Virus record (IMG/VR): IMGVR_UViG_3300037193_001330
Coordinates: 1 to 24,651 of that record
Origin: a virus
Direction: 5' to 3' (one strand)
DNA length: 24,651 bases
The translations under genes were made by a program, and so were the position numbers. The notes under the pieces were generated by a model, which saw nothing but the letters and a program-made list of their open reading frames with translations, did not search any database and was not told the origin of the DNA. Positions 1 through 11,023 of the stretch are shown piece by piece. Within the stretch, counting starts at the first letter, position 1. The number at the start of each line of letters is the position of its first letter.

Positions 1-848
1 CAGGCCAACTGCACGGCGGTCCAGAGGTTCAGGCTTTAGAGAAGGAATGGGCCGAGCATTTCGGCTTTAAACATGCGGTTGCGATGAACAGCGCTACAAG
101 CTGTTTGATTGCTGCCTGTGGTGCCGTAGGGGCAGGACAGGGGGACCGGGTTATCGTGCCACCGCTCACCATGAGCGCTAGCGCGACTTGCATGATGCCT
201 TGGGGAGCAAGGCCAATTTTCTATGATATTGAGCCGGATTATTTCTGCCTGGATCCCAACAAAGTCCATCCAGAATATGCCAAGGCCATCATCACGGTTG
301 ACATTTTTGGACAAATCTCAAATTCAGAATTGAGAAAACACGGGCTTCCGATTATTCAGGACGCTTCTCAGCGCCCTTTGCCCGGAGGCTTTGGCGATAT
401 CGTTGTCCATTCCCTGAATTATCACAAGCATATCCATTGCGGTGAGGGCGGGATGGCTTGCACGAACAATGATTTCTATGCTGATAAGCTCAGACTCATT
501 AGGAACCACGCCGAGTGTGGGCAGGGCGTCCTTGGCGCTTTTTGGAAAGGTCTTTACGGGTTCAACTTCCGTCTGACGGAAATAGAAGCCGCTATTGCCC
601 GTGTACAGCTCACCAAGTTACCGGCAGAGATAGAGCGCCGCCAAGCGAGCGCAGAAACGATTGAAAACTTGGCTCCGGTTCGGCCTGGCACGCAGCATGC
701 TTGGTATCTTTTCCCGCATCTGGAAGAGGTCCAGGACAGCTTCAAGTATGCAAAACCACTTTATAACCTGCCTTTATTGAAATCGGATCCGGATCGGTAT
801 CCAGTAACTGAGCAAGTGTGGAAGTCGATTTGGATGACCCGGCCGTGA
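1..848 (+). CDS. DegT/DnrJ/EryC1/StrS-family sugar aminotransferase (PseC/LegC-like), 5' end outside window
   Basis: PLP-dependent aminotransferase expected to convert a UDP-4-keto-6-deoxy-HexNAc into its 4-amino sugar, the step after the dehydratase encoded at 9563. The reading frame is open from base 3 with the typical N-terminal motif GGPEVQALEKEWAEHFG followed by NSATSC (base 84 onward), so the ATG at 84 is internal and the true start is left of the window. Counting from that Met, IIQDASQ (Asp93) matches the Asp that binds the PLP pyridine nitrogen, and NYHKHIHCGEGG gives Lys115 as the Schiff-base lysine. The fold-type I core is intact. After the FNFRLTEIEAAIARVQL segment the C-terminal part is much shorter than in usual members of about 370 residues, with a compressed ending LYNLPLL. 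The stop overlaps the next gene by 4 bp (GTGA). Family is certain; sugar specificity is inferred from the neighbouring pathway genes. Confidence 0.88.
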   Translation, partial: GQLHGGPEVQALEKEWAEHFGFKHAVAMNSATSCLIAACGAVGAGQGDRVIVPPLTMSASATCMMPWGARPIFYDIEPDYFCLDPNKVHPEYAKAIITVDIFGQISNSELRKHGLPIIQDASQRPLPGGFGDIVVHSLNYHKHIHCGEGGMACTNNDFYADKLRLIRNHAECGQGVLGAFWKGLYGFNFRLTEIEAAIARVQLTKLPAEIERRQASAETIENLAPVRPGTQHAWYLFPHLEEVQDSFKYAKPLYNLPLLKSDPDRYPVTEQVWKSIWMTRP

Positions 849-1399
849 GCCGTTTCTTGAAAGGGGATCGGATCCGACTGGCGCATTTCGGCCCGCATCT
901 GGTCAGCTTGTTTTATCAAAAGTGGCTGAACGATCCAGAAATTAACCGGTATACGTCGCGAGGTCGATTCCCAGTAACTTGGGACGATTGCAAGCAGTAT
1001 GCCCAGACCTGTCAGTCCGAAAGCCGTATCGTGATGGCTATTCTGCTGAATGAGGGGGTAGTTACTGCCCCGTCCGGTGATCTGACTGAGCACATTGGGA
1101 ACATTACCCTGCAACAAATCAATCTGTTTGATTGCAGTGCAGAACTGGCTATCCTGCTAGGCGAAAGGCAGGGTGAAGGATACGGACTGGAGGCAGCCCG
1201 TCTACTTTGCACCCATGGCTTCAATACATTGGGCTTAAATCGCATCTACTGCGGCACGCATGAAGAGAATATCGGTATGCAAAAGCTGGCCATAAAACTT
1301 GGAATGAAAGAAGAAGGCCGCAGGCGGCAAGCCATCTGGAAGAACGGGAAGTTCTCCGATGTCATCGAATACGGAATTTTAAAAGAGGAATTCAAATAA
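845..1399 (+). CDS. GNAT N-acetyltransferase, RimJ/RimL type
   Basis: Acetyl-CoA-dependent acetyltransferase of the RimJ/RimL-like GNAT fold, about 184 residues. The chosen GTG start at 845 forms a GTGA overlap with the aminotransferase stop and gives the usual N-terminus (MSRFLKGDRIRL); an upstream GTG at 818 would add nine residues inside the preceding gene. The acetyl-CoA-binding region is seen as ERQGEGYGLEAARLL, followed by the GLNRIYCGTHEENIGMQKL and LGMKEEGRRRQ segments characteristic of RimL-like proteins. Directly behind a sugar aminotransferase, the likely substrate is the new amino group of a nucleotide-activated amino sugar (PseH/LegH role). A second, different GNAT at 18699 is a better PseH match because of its WRN motif, so this one may acylate another position. 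The next gene, a structural phage gene, starts on the very next base after the stop. Confidence 0.85.
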   Translation: MSRFLKGDRIRLAHFGPHLVSLFYQKWLNDPEINRYTSRGRFPVTWDDCKQYAQTCQSESRIVMAILLNEGVVTAPSGDLTEHIGNITLQQINLFDCSAELAILLGERQGEGYGLEAARLLCTHGFNTLGLNRIYCGTHEENIGMQKLAIKLGMKEEGRRRQAIWKNGKFSDVIEYGILKEEFK

Positions 1400-1996
1400 A
1401 TGCCGGTTTCCGCTTCCTCTACAGGCTCAAGTTTTACTGTTTTATCCACGACAGACCTGAAAACCCACCTGCGCGTTACTGATACCAACAGTGACTCCTA
1501 TATCGGCGCGCTGGCGGATGTGGCTATAAGCTTGGTAGAGGCTCAAACCGGGCGCTCCCTGGGTTCCAGAAAATACACCTGGACGATGGACGGCTTTCCT
1601 TGCCAGAGCTATCTTTATGTTCCCAAGCCACCCCTGCAATCAGTAACCAGCATCACCTACATTGATACGGATGAATCCACCCAGACGTGGGGCTCTACCT
1701 ATTACACGGTAGATACAAACAGCGTCCCGGCCCGGATTTCTCCTGCTTATCAGGAGAGCTGGCCTATTAACCTAAATATCCCGAACTCAGTGACCATTAC
1801 TTTCACGGCTGGTTATGGGTCATCTTCTCAGGTCCCGGCGGCATTGCTGCACGCGGCAAAGTTTATCGGCGCTCACTTGTGGACAAATCGCCAAGATGTG
1901 GTGATGGGTAACGGTTTCCAAACGGCTGTGACCATCCCTCAAAACTCCAGTTGGTTGCTGGCTCCTTATCAGGTGCCGTTCTTTGAGGGTTATTGA
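1400..1996 (+). CDS. Phage head-tail connector protein (gp6-like / phiE125 gp8-like)
   Basis: Virion structural protein of 198 residues that forms the connector ring below the portal. The N-terminal half has the family pattern: LSTTDLKTHLRVTD, then SDSYIGALADVAISLVEAQTGRSL and a beta region beginning RKYTWTMDGFP. The middle contains PPLQSVTSITYID and the end ALLHAAKFIGAHLWTNRQ, all as in phiE125 gp8-type connectors. The ATG at 1400 abuts the stop of the acetyltransferase with no gap; a GAGGA motif lies about 11 bases upstream, within the previous gene. The next gene overlaps by one base. This starts the neck module: connector, adaptor, tail terminator. Assigned from recognisable family pattern, not from a search. 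Confidence 0.85.
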   Translation: MPVSASSTGSSFTVLSTTDLKTHLRVTDTNSDSYIGALADVAISLVEAQTGRSLGSRKYTWTMDGFPCQSYLYVPKPPLQSVTSITYIDTDESTQTWGSTYYTVDTNSVPARISPAYQESWPINLNIPNSVTITFTAGYGSSSQVPAALLHAAKFIGAHLWTNRQDVVMGNGFQTAVTIPQNSSWLLAPYQVPFFEGY

Positions 1997-2322
1997 TGGA
2001 TATCGGCAAGATGGATCGGCTGATTACGATCCAAGCTCCCACCGTGACCTATGACAGCGAGGGCAGCGCTTCCAAAAGCTGGTCAACTGGTTATCAGGTT
2101 TGGGGCGAAGTGATCCAGAAGGGCGGTCGGGAAACCTTTCGGCATGAACAAGTAAGTGCCGAGGCAGATATCATCTTCAGGATCTATTACAACGCAACGG
2201 TAATCCCGGACAGAACCCAAAGGGTTGTCTATAACTCCACCAATTACAACATTGTGGATGTTCGCGAATTGGGCTATGGAGAGCGCTGGGAAATCATGGC
2301 TAAATCGGTGCCAGTTGTATGA
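1996..2322 (+). CDS. Phage head-tail adaptor (head-tail joining protein)
   Basis: Small neck protein of 108 residues resembling the SPP1 gp16 / HK97-type head-tail joining family. It shows the family opening MDIGKMDRLITIQAPTVTYD (a short beta strand carrying R-I-x-I-Q), the W-x-T-G-Y and VWGEVIQKGGRE segments, and the closing YNIVDVRELGYGERWEIMAKSV. The ATG at 1996 shares its first base with the preceding stop codon; a TTG three bases earlier is possible but less likely. The downstream gene overlaps by 4 bp (ATGA), indicating translational coupling. Acts at the junction between capsid connector and tail. Confidence 0.88.
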   Translation: MDIGKMDRLITIQAPTVTYDSEGSASKSWSTGYQVWGEVIQKGGRETFRHEQVSAEADIIFRIYYNATVIPDRTQRVVYNSTNYNIVDVRELGYGERWEIMAKSVPVV

Positions 2323-2717
2323 CGATTGAAGCAGATTTGCGCGGGATCTTGACCGGCAGCACCAGCGTTGCCGCATTCTCTAGTAATCGAGTTTATCAGG
2401 ATCAATTGCCGCAGAATCCATCCTATCCGGCCATTAGTTTCCTGCTGATTAGCGAAATTCGCTACCCTCTGATGGGAGTGGATGCGGTTAATATCCAGAG
2501 TCGATATCAGTTTGATTGCTGGGGCACCAGCCCATCCAGTGCAAACGGGTTGAAAAATGCTGTTATTGGGGCTATCGAACGGTATGGCTCCAGCACCGGC
2601 ACCAAAGATATTGAAACCATTTTTATTGAAGACGTGCAAACCATTCCAGAGCGCGATCCGGATGAAGAAGTCTTCCGGCGGACGATCGACGCCATTGTTC
2701 ACTACAGGAGTTCATAA
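2319..2717 (+). CDS. DUF3168-type tail terminator / tail completion protein
   Basis: Protein of 132 residues with the DUF3168 pattern: an N-terminal helix (EADLRGILTGSTSVAAFSSNRVY), the QLPQNPSYPAISFLLIS segment, a central strand QSRYQFDCWG, a following helix ANGLKNAVIGAIERYG, and a final strand RRTIDAIVHYRS. Members of this family (lambda gpU and SPP1 gp17-like) form the ring that ends tail-tube polymerisation and joins the tail to the head. The start overlaps the adaptor stop as ATGA. Position between adaptor and tail tube is the canonical one. Confidence 0.83.
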   Translation: MTIEADLRGILTGSTSVAAFSSNRVYQDQLPQNPSYPAISFLLISEIRYPLMGVDAVNIQSRYQFDCWGTSPSSANGLKNAVIGAIERYGSSTGTKDIETIFIEDVQTIPERDPDEEVFRRTIDAIVHYRSS

Positions 2718-2720
2718 ACA

Positions 2721-3473
2721 ATGGCTAATTTTATTCTTAAAAACCAAAAGATCCTTGTAGGGCATATTCATATCACCAGCAGGGCTAACGCTGCAGCCCT
2801 GAGCCAAGCAGTAACGGCGCTTGATGATACTACCTTCGGGCAGGACACCATGTCCAACCTGCCGGGCCTGCGCTCGATTGCTTGCAGCGTCTCTGGATTG
2901 TATGATCCAGAACCGGAATACGATGCCGCTCTATCCAGTCAGTTAGGTTTGACGGGCCGACCGTTCACACTGGCTGATAGCACCACAGTCACATCCCTGG
3001 CATACTTTTTCAACTCAATGCTTTCTGAATACACGCCATTTGAAAACAGCGTCGGAGAGCTGGCAGGGTTTAACACCGGAGCCGTGGCCACTAAAACCAC
3101 CAGCGGCAATGCTGATTTGGTTCGCGGGCAGGTGGGTTACTGGACGGAGAACTTTACCACTAGCGCTAACGGAACGTCTGTCAACTTGGGGGCCGCTACT
3201 ACAAGCCAGAAAATCGGCGCCGCGTTGCATTTGTTTGGAATCCCTAGCAGCACCTTTAGCTTTGCGGCTACCATCCAGTCTGCCGCCAGCAGTGCGGCCA
3301 GTTCCAGCCAATGGACAAACCGGTTTACCTTCGACACTCTGACGGCCAAGGGTTCAACCTTCCAGACCAGCACCGGCAATATTACCGATACCTGGTGGCG
3401 CTTTACACACGCCACGGTATCCAGTTCTCAATCAACTGGCCTTAGTGCTGTAGGTGTTTTCGGGATTTATTAG
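2721..3473 (+). CDS. Tail tube-like protein 1
   Basis: Protein of 250 residues, rich in Ser, Thr, Ala and Gly, immediately after the tail terminator, where the major tail protein is expected. An AGGAG Shine-Dalgarno lies at 2705-2709. The N-terminal third contains ALDDTTFGQDTMSNLPGLRS, and a very similar segment occurs in the next gene, so the two are paralogous. The N-terminal half follows the pattern seen in tail-tube proteins of marine and proteobacterial siphophages. The C-terminal part ends TWWRFTHATVS followed by VGVFGIY. Which of the two is the abundant tube subunit cannot be decided from sequence; the larger size here could reflect an added surface domain. Confidence 0.75.
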   Translation: MANFILKNQKILVGHIHITSRANAAALSQAVTALDDTTFGQDTMSNLPGLRSIACSVSGLYDPEPEYDAALSSQLGLTGRPFTLADSTTVTSLAYFFNSMLSEYTPFENSVGELAGFNTGAVATKTTSGNADLVRGQVGYWTENFTTSANGTSVNLGAATTSQKIGAALHLFGIPSSTFSFAATIQSAASSAASSSQWTNRFTFDTLTAKGSTFQTSTGNITDTWWRFTHATVSSSQSTGLSAVGVFGIY

Positions 3474-3500
3474 GGCGGAAAGACTTAAGGAGACTAGCTA

Positions 3501-3938
3501 ATGGCAACATTAGTGCTTGATGATGCATATGTGATTATGAACTCCACCGCCATTTCCGGTGTTCGGCAGGTGGCAATCAACCACCAGGTTAACGCAGTGG
3601 ATGACACGGTGATGGGTCAAGATACCCAATCGAACCTGCCCGCACTGAAAAACTGGAATGCTTCGATTACATTTGCCCAAGATTTCAACGGCGCAGCGGT
3701 GGATTCCCAACTGAACGGCCTGATCGGCTCTCGGTTCCTGTTACAGGTGCGCGTTACCAGCTCGGCCCGCAGCACTCAAAACCCGGAATACCAGGGCTAT
3801 GCCATGATCACCGATTACAGCATTTTCTCTGGCGGCCCTGGAGACTTTGCCGAGGCTCCTGTTTCGCTTGTTCCGGCAAAAAGCTCGACAGGCGGAAACA
3901 GCACTCCGGACTTAACTCGGACTACTTCATCGACATAA
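3501..3938 (+). CDS. Tail tube-like protein 2 (paralogue of 2721-3473)
   Basis: Protein of 145 residues with a strong ribosome-binding site (AAGGAG at 3487-3492, eight bases before ATG). Residues about 30-50, AVDDTVMGQDTQSNLPALKNW, align with ALDDTTFGQDTMSNLPGLRS in the preceding protein, giving the shared signature DDT-x2-GQDT-x-SNLP-x-L. The C-terminal ITDYSIFSGGPGDFAEAPVSL is the kind of tail-tube ending seen in lambda gpV-like folds, followed by a Ser/Thr-rich tail (TPDLTRTTSST). Likely a tail-tube subunit; whether it replaces or co-assembles with protein 1 is unknown. A sugar gene begins 30 bp downstream. Confidence 0.72.
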   Translation: MATLVLDDAYVIMNSTAISGVRQVAINHQVNAVDDTVMGQDTQSNLPALKNWNASITFAQDFNGAAVDSQLNGLIGSRFLLQVRVTSSARSTQNPEYQGYAMITDYSIFSGGPGDFAEAPVSLVPAKSSTGGNSTPDLTRTTSST

Positions 3939-3949
3939 CTTCCAACTTA

Positions 3950-3965
3950 GGCGGAAAGGCGGAAC
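3950..3965 (+). repeat. 16-bp leader repeat, copy 1 (before sugar amidotransferase)
   Basis: The sequence GGCGGAAAGGCGGAAC is present here and again at 17740-17755. In both copies it ends two bases before an ATG, of the amidotransferase here and of the NeuB-like gene there. The repeat carries purine-rich GGCGGAA elements that could act as Shine-Dalgarno sequence. A related partial copy, GGGCGGAAAGAC, precedes tail tube protein 2 at about 3474. Confidence 0.85.
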
Positions 3966-3967
3966 AA

Positions 3968-5113
3968 ATGATAGAGGGTTTGCAGTACTGCACCCGGTGT
4001 ATTATGCCGGAGACGCAGGAAGGCGTTTCTTTCGATGATATGGGCATCTGTACGGCATGCCAATCATCCGAACAGAAGATGCACATCAACTGGCAGCAGC
4101 GCCGGGAGCAATTGTCGGAAATCCTAGCAGAGGCCAAGGCCAGCGCTGGGGATAACTACGATTGCATCATTCCCATTAGCGGTGGGAAAGACAGCTTTTT
4201 CCAGCTTCATGTGCTGGTGAAAGAGTTTGGACTTAAACCGCTGGCAGTGACCTTCTCTCACAACTGGTTTTCAAAAACCGGCTACCACAACCTAATGCTG
4301 GCACTGGAAACCTTTAATGTTGACCATATCCAGTTCACGCCAAACCGTAAATTGGTGAATCAGCTTGCCAAAAAATCTATATATAAAATTGGGGATGCTT
4401 GCTGGCATTGTCACTCAGGCGTCGGGGCGTTCCCGTTGCAAGTGGCTGTCAGGTTCGGCATCCCCTTATTAGTTTGGGGAGAATCGATTTCTGAAGCCTC
4501 CGGGCGCGCTTCTTACGAGGCCCCCGTGAGGCATTTTGATCGAGAATACTTCGAAAAGGTTTCGGCTAAAGTCCCTCCGGCGGCTATGCTGGGCGATGGA
4601 ATTACCGAGCAGGATCTATCGCCTTTCAGGCTCCCTACGGCGGAAGCTTGCGAAGCCATCGGGCTAAAAGGCATCCATCTGGGCGATTACATCTTCTGGG
4701 ACGATGAAAAACAAATGGAATTCGTCCGGGATCATTACGGATGGAAAGAAACCCAGCTTGAAGGCACTTACAAGTGCTATAAATCTGCCGAGTGCATTAT
4801 GCCGGGCGTCCATGACTTTGCCTGCTACCTCAAGCGCGGGTACGGCCGGGCGACATACCAGGCAAGCCTTGATGTCAGAAATGGGCTACTGACCCGCTCA
4901 GAAGGTCATCAGCTTGCAGCGCAATACGATCCTGAACGTCCGTATGCCCTGGATTATTTCCTAGATATCACCGGGCTGTCAGAAGCTGAATTCTATGAAG
5001 CCGTAGACGCTCATCGGCATGAAAAGCTGAAAGAACGCCAGCAGATCAAGCCAAAATCCAGAGAACACGCAGAGACGCTGACCCCTTATTCTCAGCAGGT
5101 GCTCAATGATTGA
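3968..5113 (+). CDS. N-acetyl sugar amidotransferase (PseA/WbpG/LegA-type)
   Basis: ATP-dependent PP-loop enzyme of 381 residues. In characterised relatives it replaces an acetamido group of a nonulosonate or HexNAc with an acetamidino group, using ammonia. Seen directly: an N-terminal four-cysteine cluster, CTRC (Cys8, Cys11) and CTAC (Cys28, Cys31); the adenylation PP-loop ISGGKDS (residues 70-76); and CWHC (Cys145, Cys148). Length fits the family (about 370-380). Relatives normally depend on a HisH-like glutaminase and often HisF; neither is in this window. Instead an amidase overlaps the end of this gene by 8 bp. The ATG at 3968 follows the 16-bp leader repeat. This is the clearest indicator that the sugar made here is an acetamidino derivative. 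Confidence 0.9.
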   Translation: MIEGLQYCTRCIMPETQEGVSFDDMGICTACQSSEQKMHINWQQRREQLSEILAEAKASAGDNYDCIIPISGGKDSFFQLHVLVKEFGLKPLAVTFSHNWFSKTGYHNLMLALETFNVDHIQFTPNRKLVNQLAKKSIYKIGDACWHCHSGVGAFPLQVAVRFGIPLLVWGESISEASGRASYEAPVRHFDREYFEKVSAKVPPAAMLGDGITEQDLSPFRLPTAEACEAIGLKGIHLGDYIFWDDEKQMEFVRDHYGWKETQLEGTYKCYKSAECIMPGVHDFACYLKRGYGRATYQASLDVRNGLLTRSEGHQLAAQYDPERPYALDYFLDITGLSEAEFYEAVDAHRHEKLKERQQIKPKSREHAETLTPYSQQVLND

Positions 5114-6251
5114 CCGCTGGAATGCCTGGCGAGCCTATGAGCAGCCGCCGGAAGGATACTTGGCTGTAGGGATAAAAGACGTTATCAATACAGCAGATTT
5201 TTCAACAGAGATGGGCAGTCCGGCCTGGGCAGGCTTCACCCCTGGCAACGATGCCCGTGTGGTGACCAAGTTAAAAGAAGCCGGTTGCGTCATTGCTGGT
5301 AAAACGGTGAGCGCTGAATTTGCCGTCCATCATCCTGGCCCAACACTCAACCCGCACGACCCTACCCGAACCCCTGGTACATCTTCCAGCGGGTCTGCTG
5401 TTGCGGTCGCCTGTGGCATGGTACCAGCAGCCATAGGCACGCAAACAGCGGGATCAATCATCCGCCCTGCAAGCTATTGCGGTGTGTATGCAATGAAGCC
5501 CAGTTTTGGGCTTATCCCACGCACTGGGGTGCTAAAAACTGCGGATACATTGGATACGATTGGCTTCTTTACAGAAACTCCGGAGCTGCTGCGGACAATG
5601 CTGGACATCTGCCGGGTGGACGGACCAGATTACCCGCAAATCACCAAGCTGAAAACACTTGCTACCGTTAAACGGGTTGGGGTCCTTCGACCTTCTTGTC
5701 AGAAGGAATGGCCGGTTTATGCCTTGCGAATGTTTGAAACTTGGGTGGACAGGCTGGGTGAGTTCTTTGATCTTGATGAATTCGGGCTGGATGATGAGCC
5801 GATTCATCAGATTCACCGAACGATTTATCACAAATCCCTTTCCTATTATTTCCAACGGGAAATAGAAGCCGGACAGGTATCAGAGGCCTTCAAAGCCCAG
5901 GCAGAAGAAGGTAAGCAGATATCGCTGGAAGATTACCGGGCCGCGCTTCAAGCCCAGGAGCTTATCAGTGAGTCGTTCGACACCACTCTTCAGCAATTTG
6001 ACGTCCTGGTGACACTGAGCAGCGGAGGCGATGCGCCGAAGGATGAGAGCCAAGCGCCCAGGGATACAAATTTAGTGTGGACACTGGCCGGAGCACCGGT
6101 CATCAATATTCCGGCGTTTGTATCTCCGGACGGGTTGCCGTTCGGGGTGTCTATCATTGCCCGTAAATATCACGATTACAAGCTTTTTGGCTTTTTGGAC
6201 ACGTTAATAAAAGCAGGACTGGCCCCGACCGGGCTGAATCCTAGGTTATAA
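5106..6251 (+). CDS. Amidase signature family hydrolase
   Basis: Ser-cisSer-Lys amidase of 381 residues, shorter than the usual 450-500. Catalytic elements are all visible: Lys24 in VGIKDVINT, the cis-Ser region PGTSSSGSA (Ser93/Ser94), and the nucleophile Ser117 in GTQTAGSIIRPAS. The family hydrolyses amides with release of ammonia; GatA belongs to it. The start overlaps the amidotransferase stop by 8 bp, so the two are translationally coupled. The inference is that it either supplies ammonia to the amidotransferase in place of HisH or removes an N-acyl group during sugar synthesis. Substrate is unknown. The 5' side lacks part of the N-terminal helical region of longer relatives, but the catalytic core appears intact. 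Confidence 0.9.
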   Translation: MIDRWNAWRAYEQPPEGYLAVGIKDVINTADFSTEMGSPAWAGFTPGNDARVVTKLKEAGCVIAGKTVSAEFAVHHPGPTLNPHDPTRTPGTSSSGSAVAVACGMVPAAIGTQTAGSIIRPASYCGVYAMKPSFGLIPRTGVLKTADTLDTIGFFTETPELLRTMLDICRVDGPDYPQITKLKTLATVKRVGVLRPSCQKEWPVYALRMFETWVDRLGEFFDLDEFGLDDEPIHQIHRTIYHKSLSYYFQREIEAGQVSEAFKAQAEEGKQISLEDYRAALQAQELISESFDTTLQQFDVLVTLSSGGDAPKDESQAPRDTNLVWTLAGAPVINIPAFVSPDGLPFGVSIIARKYHDYKLFGFLDTLIKAGLAPTGLNPRL

Positions 6252-6261
6252 GGAGGCGGAT

Positions 6262-6573
6262 ATGCTTACAAAAGAACAGATTCTCAGTATTACAGACCAA
6301 GCGATCAAAGAAATTGAAGTCCCAGAATGGAAAGGGTCTGTTTGTATCCGGGGTATGACGCTTGAAGACGTGGATTATTGCCAGAAGCTCGGTGAAGATG
6401 CCGAATCCTTGGAGAAAATGATCATCCGTTTTGTGTGTGATGAGCAGGGTAATTCTTTGTTCAGTGAGGAAGACATTCCTGCAATGAAGAGAAAATCCAT
6501 CCAGGCCTTTAAGCGGATTGTGAATCAGATCAAAGCCTATAACTCCATTGAGGAAGCCGAAAAAAACTCCTAA
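6262..6573 (+). CDS. Tail assembly chaperone, short (zero-frame) product
   Basis: Acidic 103-residue protein just upstream of the gp10 and tape measure genes, in the position of lambda gpG. A strong Shine-Dalgarno AAGGAGG is at 6250-6256. It shows the PEWKGSVCIRGMTLEDVDYCQKL pattern typical of siphophage tail assembly chaperones (a beta strand then helix). The frame ends NSIEEAEKNS and terminates at 6571-6573, four bases beyond a canonical slippery heptamer. These chaperones bind the tape measure protein and recruit tail-tube subunits; they are absent from the finished virion. Confidence 0.82.
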   Translation: MLTKEQILSITDQAIKEIEVPEWKGSVCIRGMTLEDVDYCQKLGEDAESLEKMIIRFVCDEQGNSLFSEEDIPAMKRKSIQAFKRIVNQIKAYNSIEEAEKNS

Positions 6574-6782
6574 AGCACCCTGGCCTACTCGTCTCATTTT
6601 CTCTGGCTAAAAACCTAGGAATGACGGTCGGGTGCTTACTTAGTGGAGAGCAAAAACCGCTTGCTCAACGAGAGCTGGCGCACTGGATCGCGTTCAACAA
6701 AATCGAACGTGACCAGCACGAGCAATCGATGCTTGCAAACCAAGCAAAAGCCAATTTGCCGCGCTATCAGAGGAAAGTGTAA
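6262..6782 (+). CDS. Tail assembly chaperone, long product by programmed -1 frameshift (gpGT-like)
   Basis: A -1 slip at A AAA AAC (6561-6567) bypasses the zero-frame stop and opens a further 71 codons from base 6567 to the TAA at 6780-6782, giving a fusion of about 173 residues. The extension reads LLKHPGLLVSFSLAKNLGMT, then GCLLSGEQKPLAQRELAHW, IAFNKIERDQHEQ and a basic end ending RYQRKV. This resembles the T-domain/DUF4035-like pattern of tail assembly proteins (LA-x2-LG-x-T ... EL-x-W-x-AF). The stop shares one base with the next ATG, so coding density is continuous only if this frame is used. The stretch has no suitable start codon of its own early in this frame, which supports frameshift expression. 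Confidence 0.82.
6561..6637 (+). promoter_or_regulatory. Programmed -1 ribosomal frameshift signal (slippery site plus stem-loop)
   Basis: Slippery heptamer A AAA AAC at 6561-6567, in the correct phase (zero-frame codons GAA AAA AAC). After a 5-base spacer comes AAGCACCC (6573-6580), perfectly complementary to GGGTGCTT (6630-6637), forming an 8-bp stem closing a 49-base loop. Spacer length and stem position match known frameshift stimulators in phage tail chaperone genes. Confidence 0.88.
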
Positions 6783-7218
6783 TGGATCTAACGGTCAAAA
6801 TAGAGGGGTTGGAGAGTCTTCAAAAGGCCTTCAGCCTTCTTCCTCAGAGGGTTGCGGTCAAAGCGGCATCCAAGGCCGTGCGGGCTGGTGCGAATGTCAT
6901 CCTGAAGGCCGCACGGATGAAAGTCCCTGTGGACACTGGAAATCTGAAAAAGAGTATTGCGGTTAAGGTGCTCAATAAAAGACGAGACGCAATGCAGGTG
7001 GCTGCCATCATCGGGCCGCGCGTAGTGAATCGGCGGAGTAAGGCAAAGCATGATGGCTTCTATGGCTTCTTTGTCGAGTATGGAACGAAAAAAGTTCGTT
7101 CTCAGCCCTTCATGAGGCCTGCCTACGATGAAAATAAAGTCGCAGCGCAACAAGCCATCATGGACATTGTTGGAGAAGCAATAGAACGTGAGGCGCAAGC
7201 CTTGTACGGGGTGAAATA

Positions 7219-7219
<1 letters not shown>
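6782..7219 (+). CDS. HK97 gp10-like neck/tail protein
   Basis: Protein of 145 residues with the HK97-gp10 pattern: an N-terminal strand VKIEGLESLQKAFSLLP, a long helix KAASKAVRAGANVILKAARM, the hallmark VPVDTGNLKKSI, and the C-terminal FVEYGTKKVRSQPFMRPAYD. In other phages this protein lies between the adaptor and the DUF3168 tail terminator; here it is displaced behind the chaperone pair, directly before the tape measure. Its ATG overlaps the frameshifted chaperone stop by one base, and the tape measure GTG overlaps its own stop by one base. Confidence 0.88.
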
Positions 7220-10979
<3,760 letters not shown>

Positions 10980-11023
10980 ACCAAGTACTCCTATGTTTAC
11001 CAAACCTTATCCATGAGCTTGAC

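Noticed and set aside
3968-5113. Asparagine synthetase or tRNA-thiolation (TilS/MnmA-like) enzyme as alternative for the PP-loop protein
   Set aside because: The N-terminal CxxC pairs, CWHC motif, length and sugar-gene neighbours fit the N-acetyl sugar amidotransferase family; there is no glutaminase or tRNA-binding domain.
6643-6966. 107-codon + strand open frame over the chaperone/gp10 junction
   Set aside because: It overlaps the -1 chaperone extension and the gp10-like gene in another frame, has a poor start and low-complexity composition; both overlapping products have recognisable family patterns.
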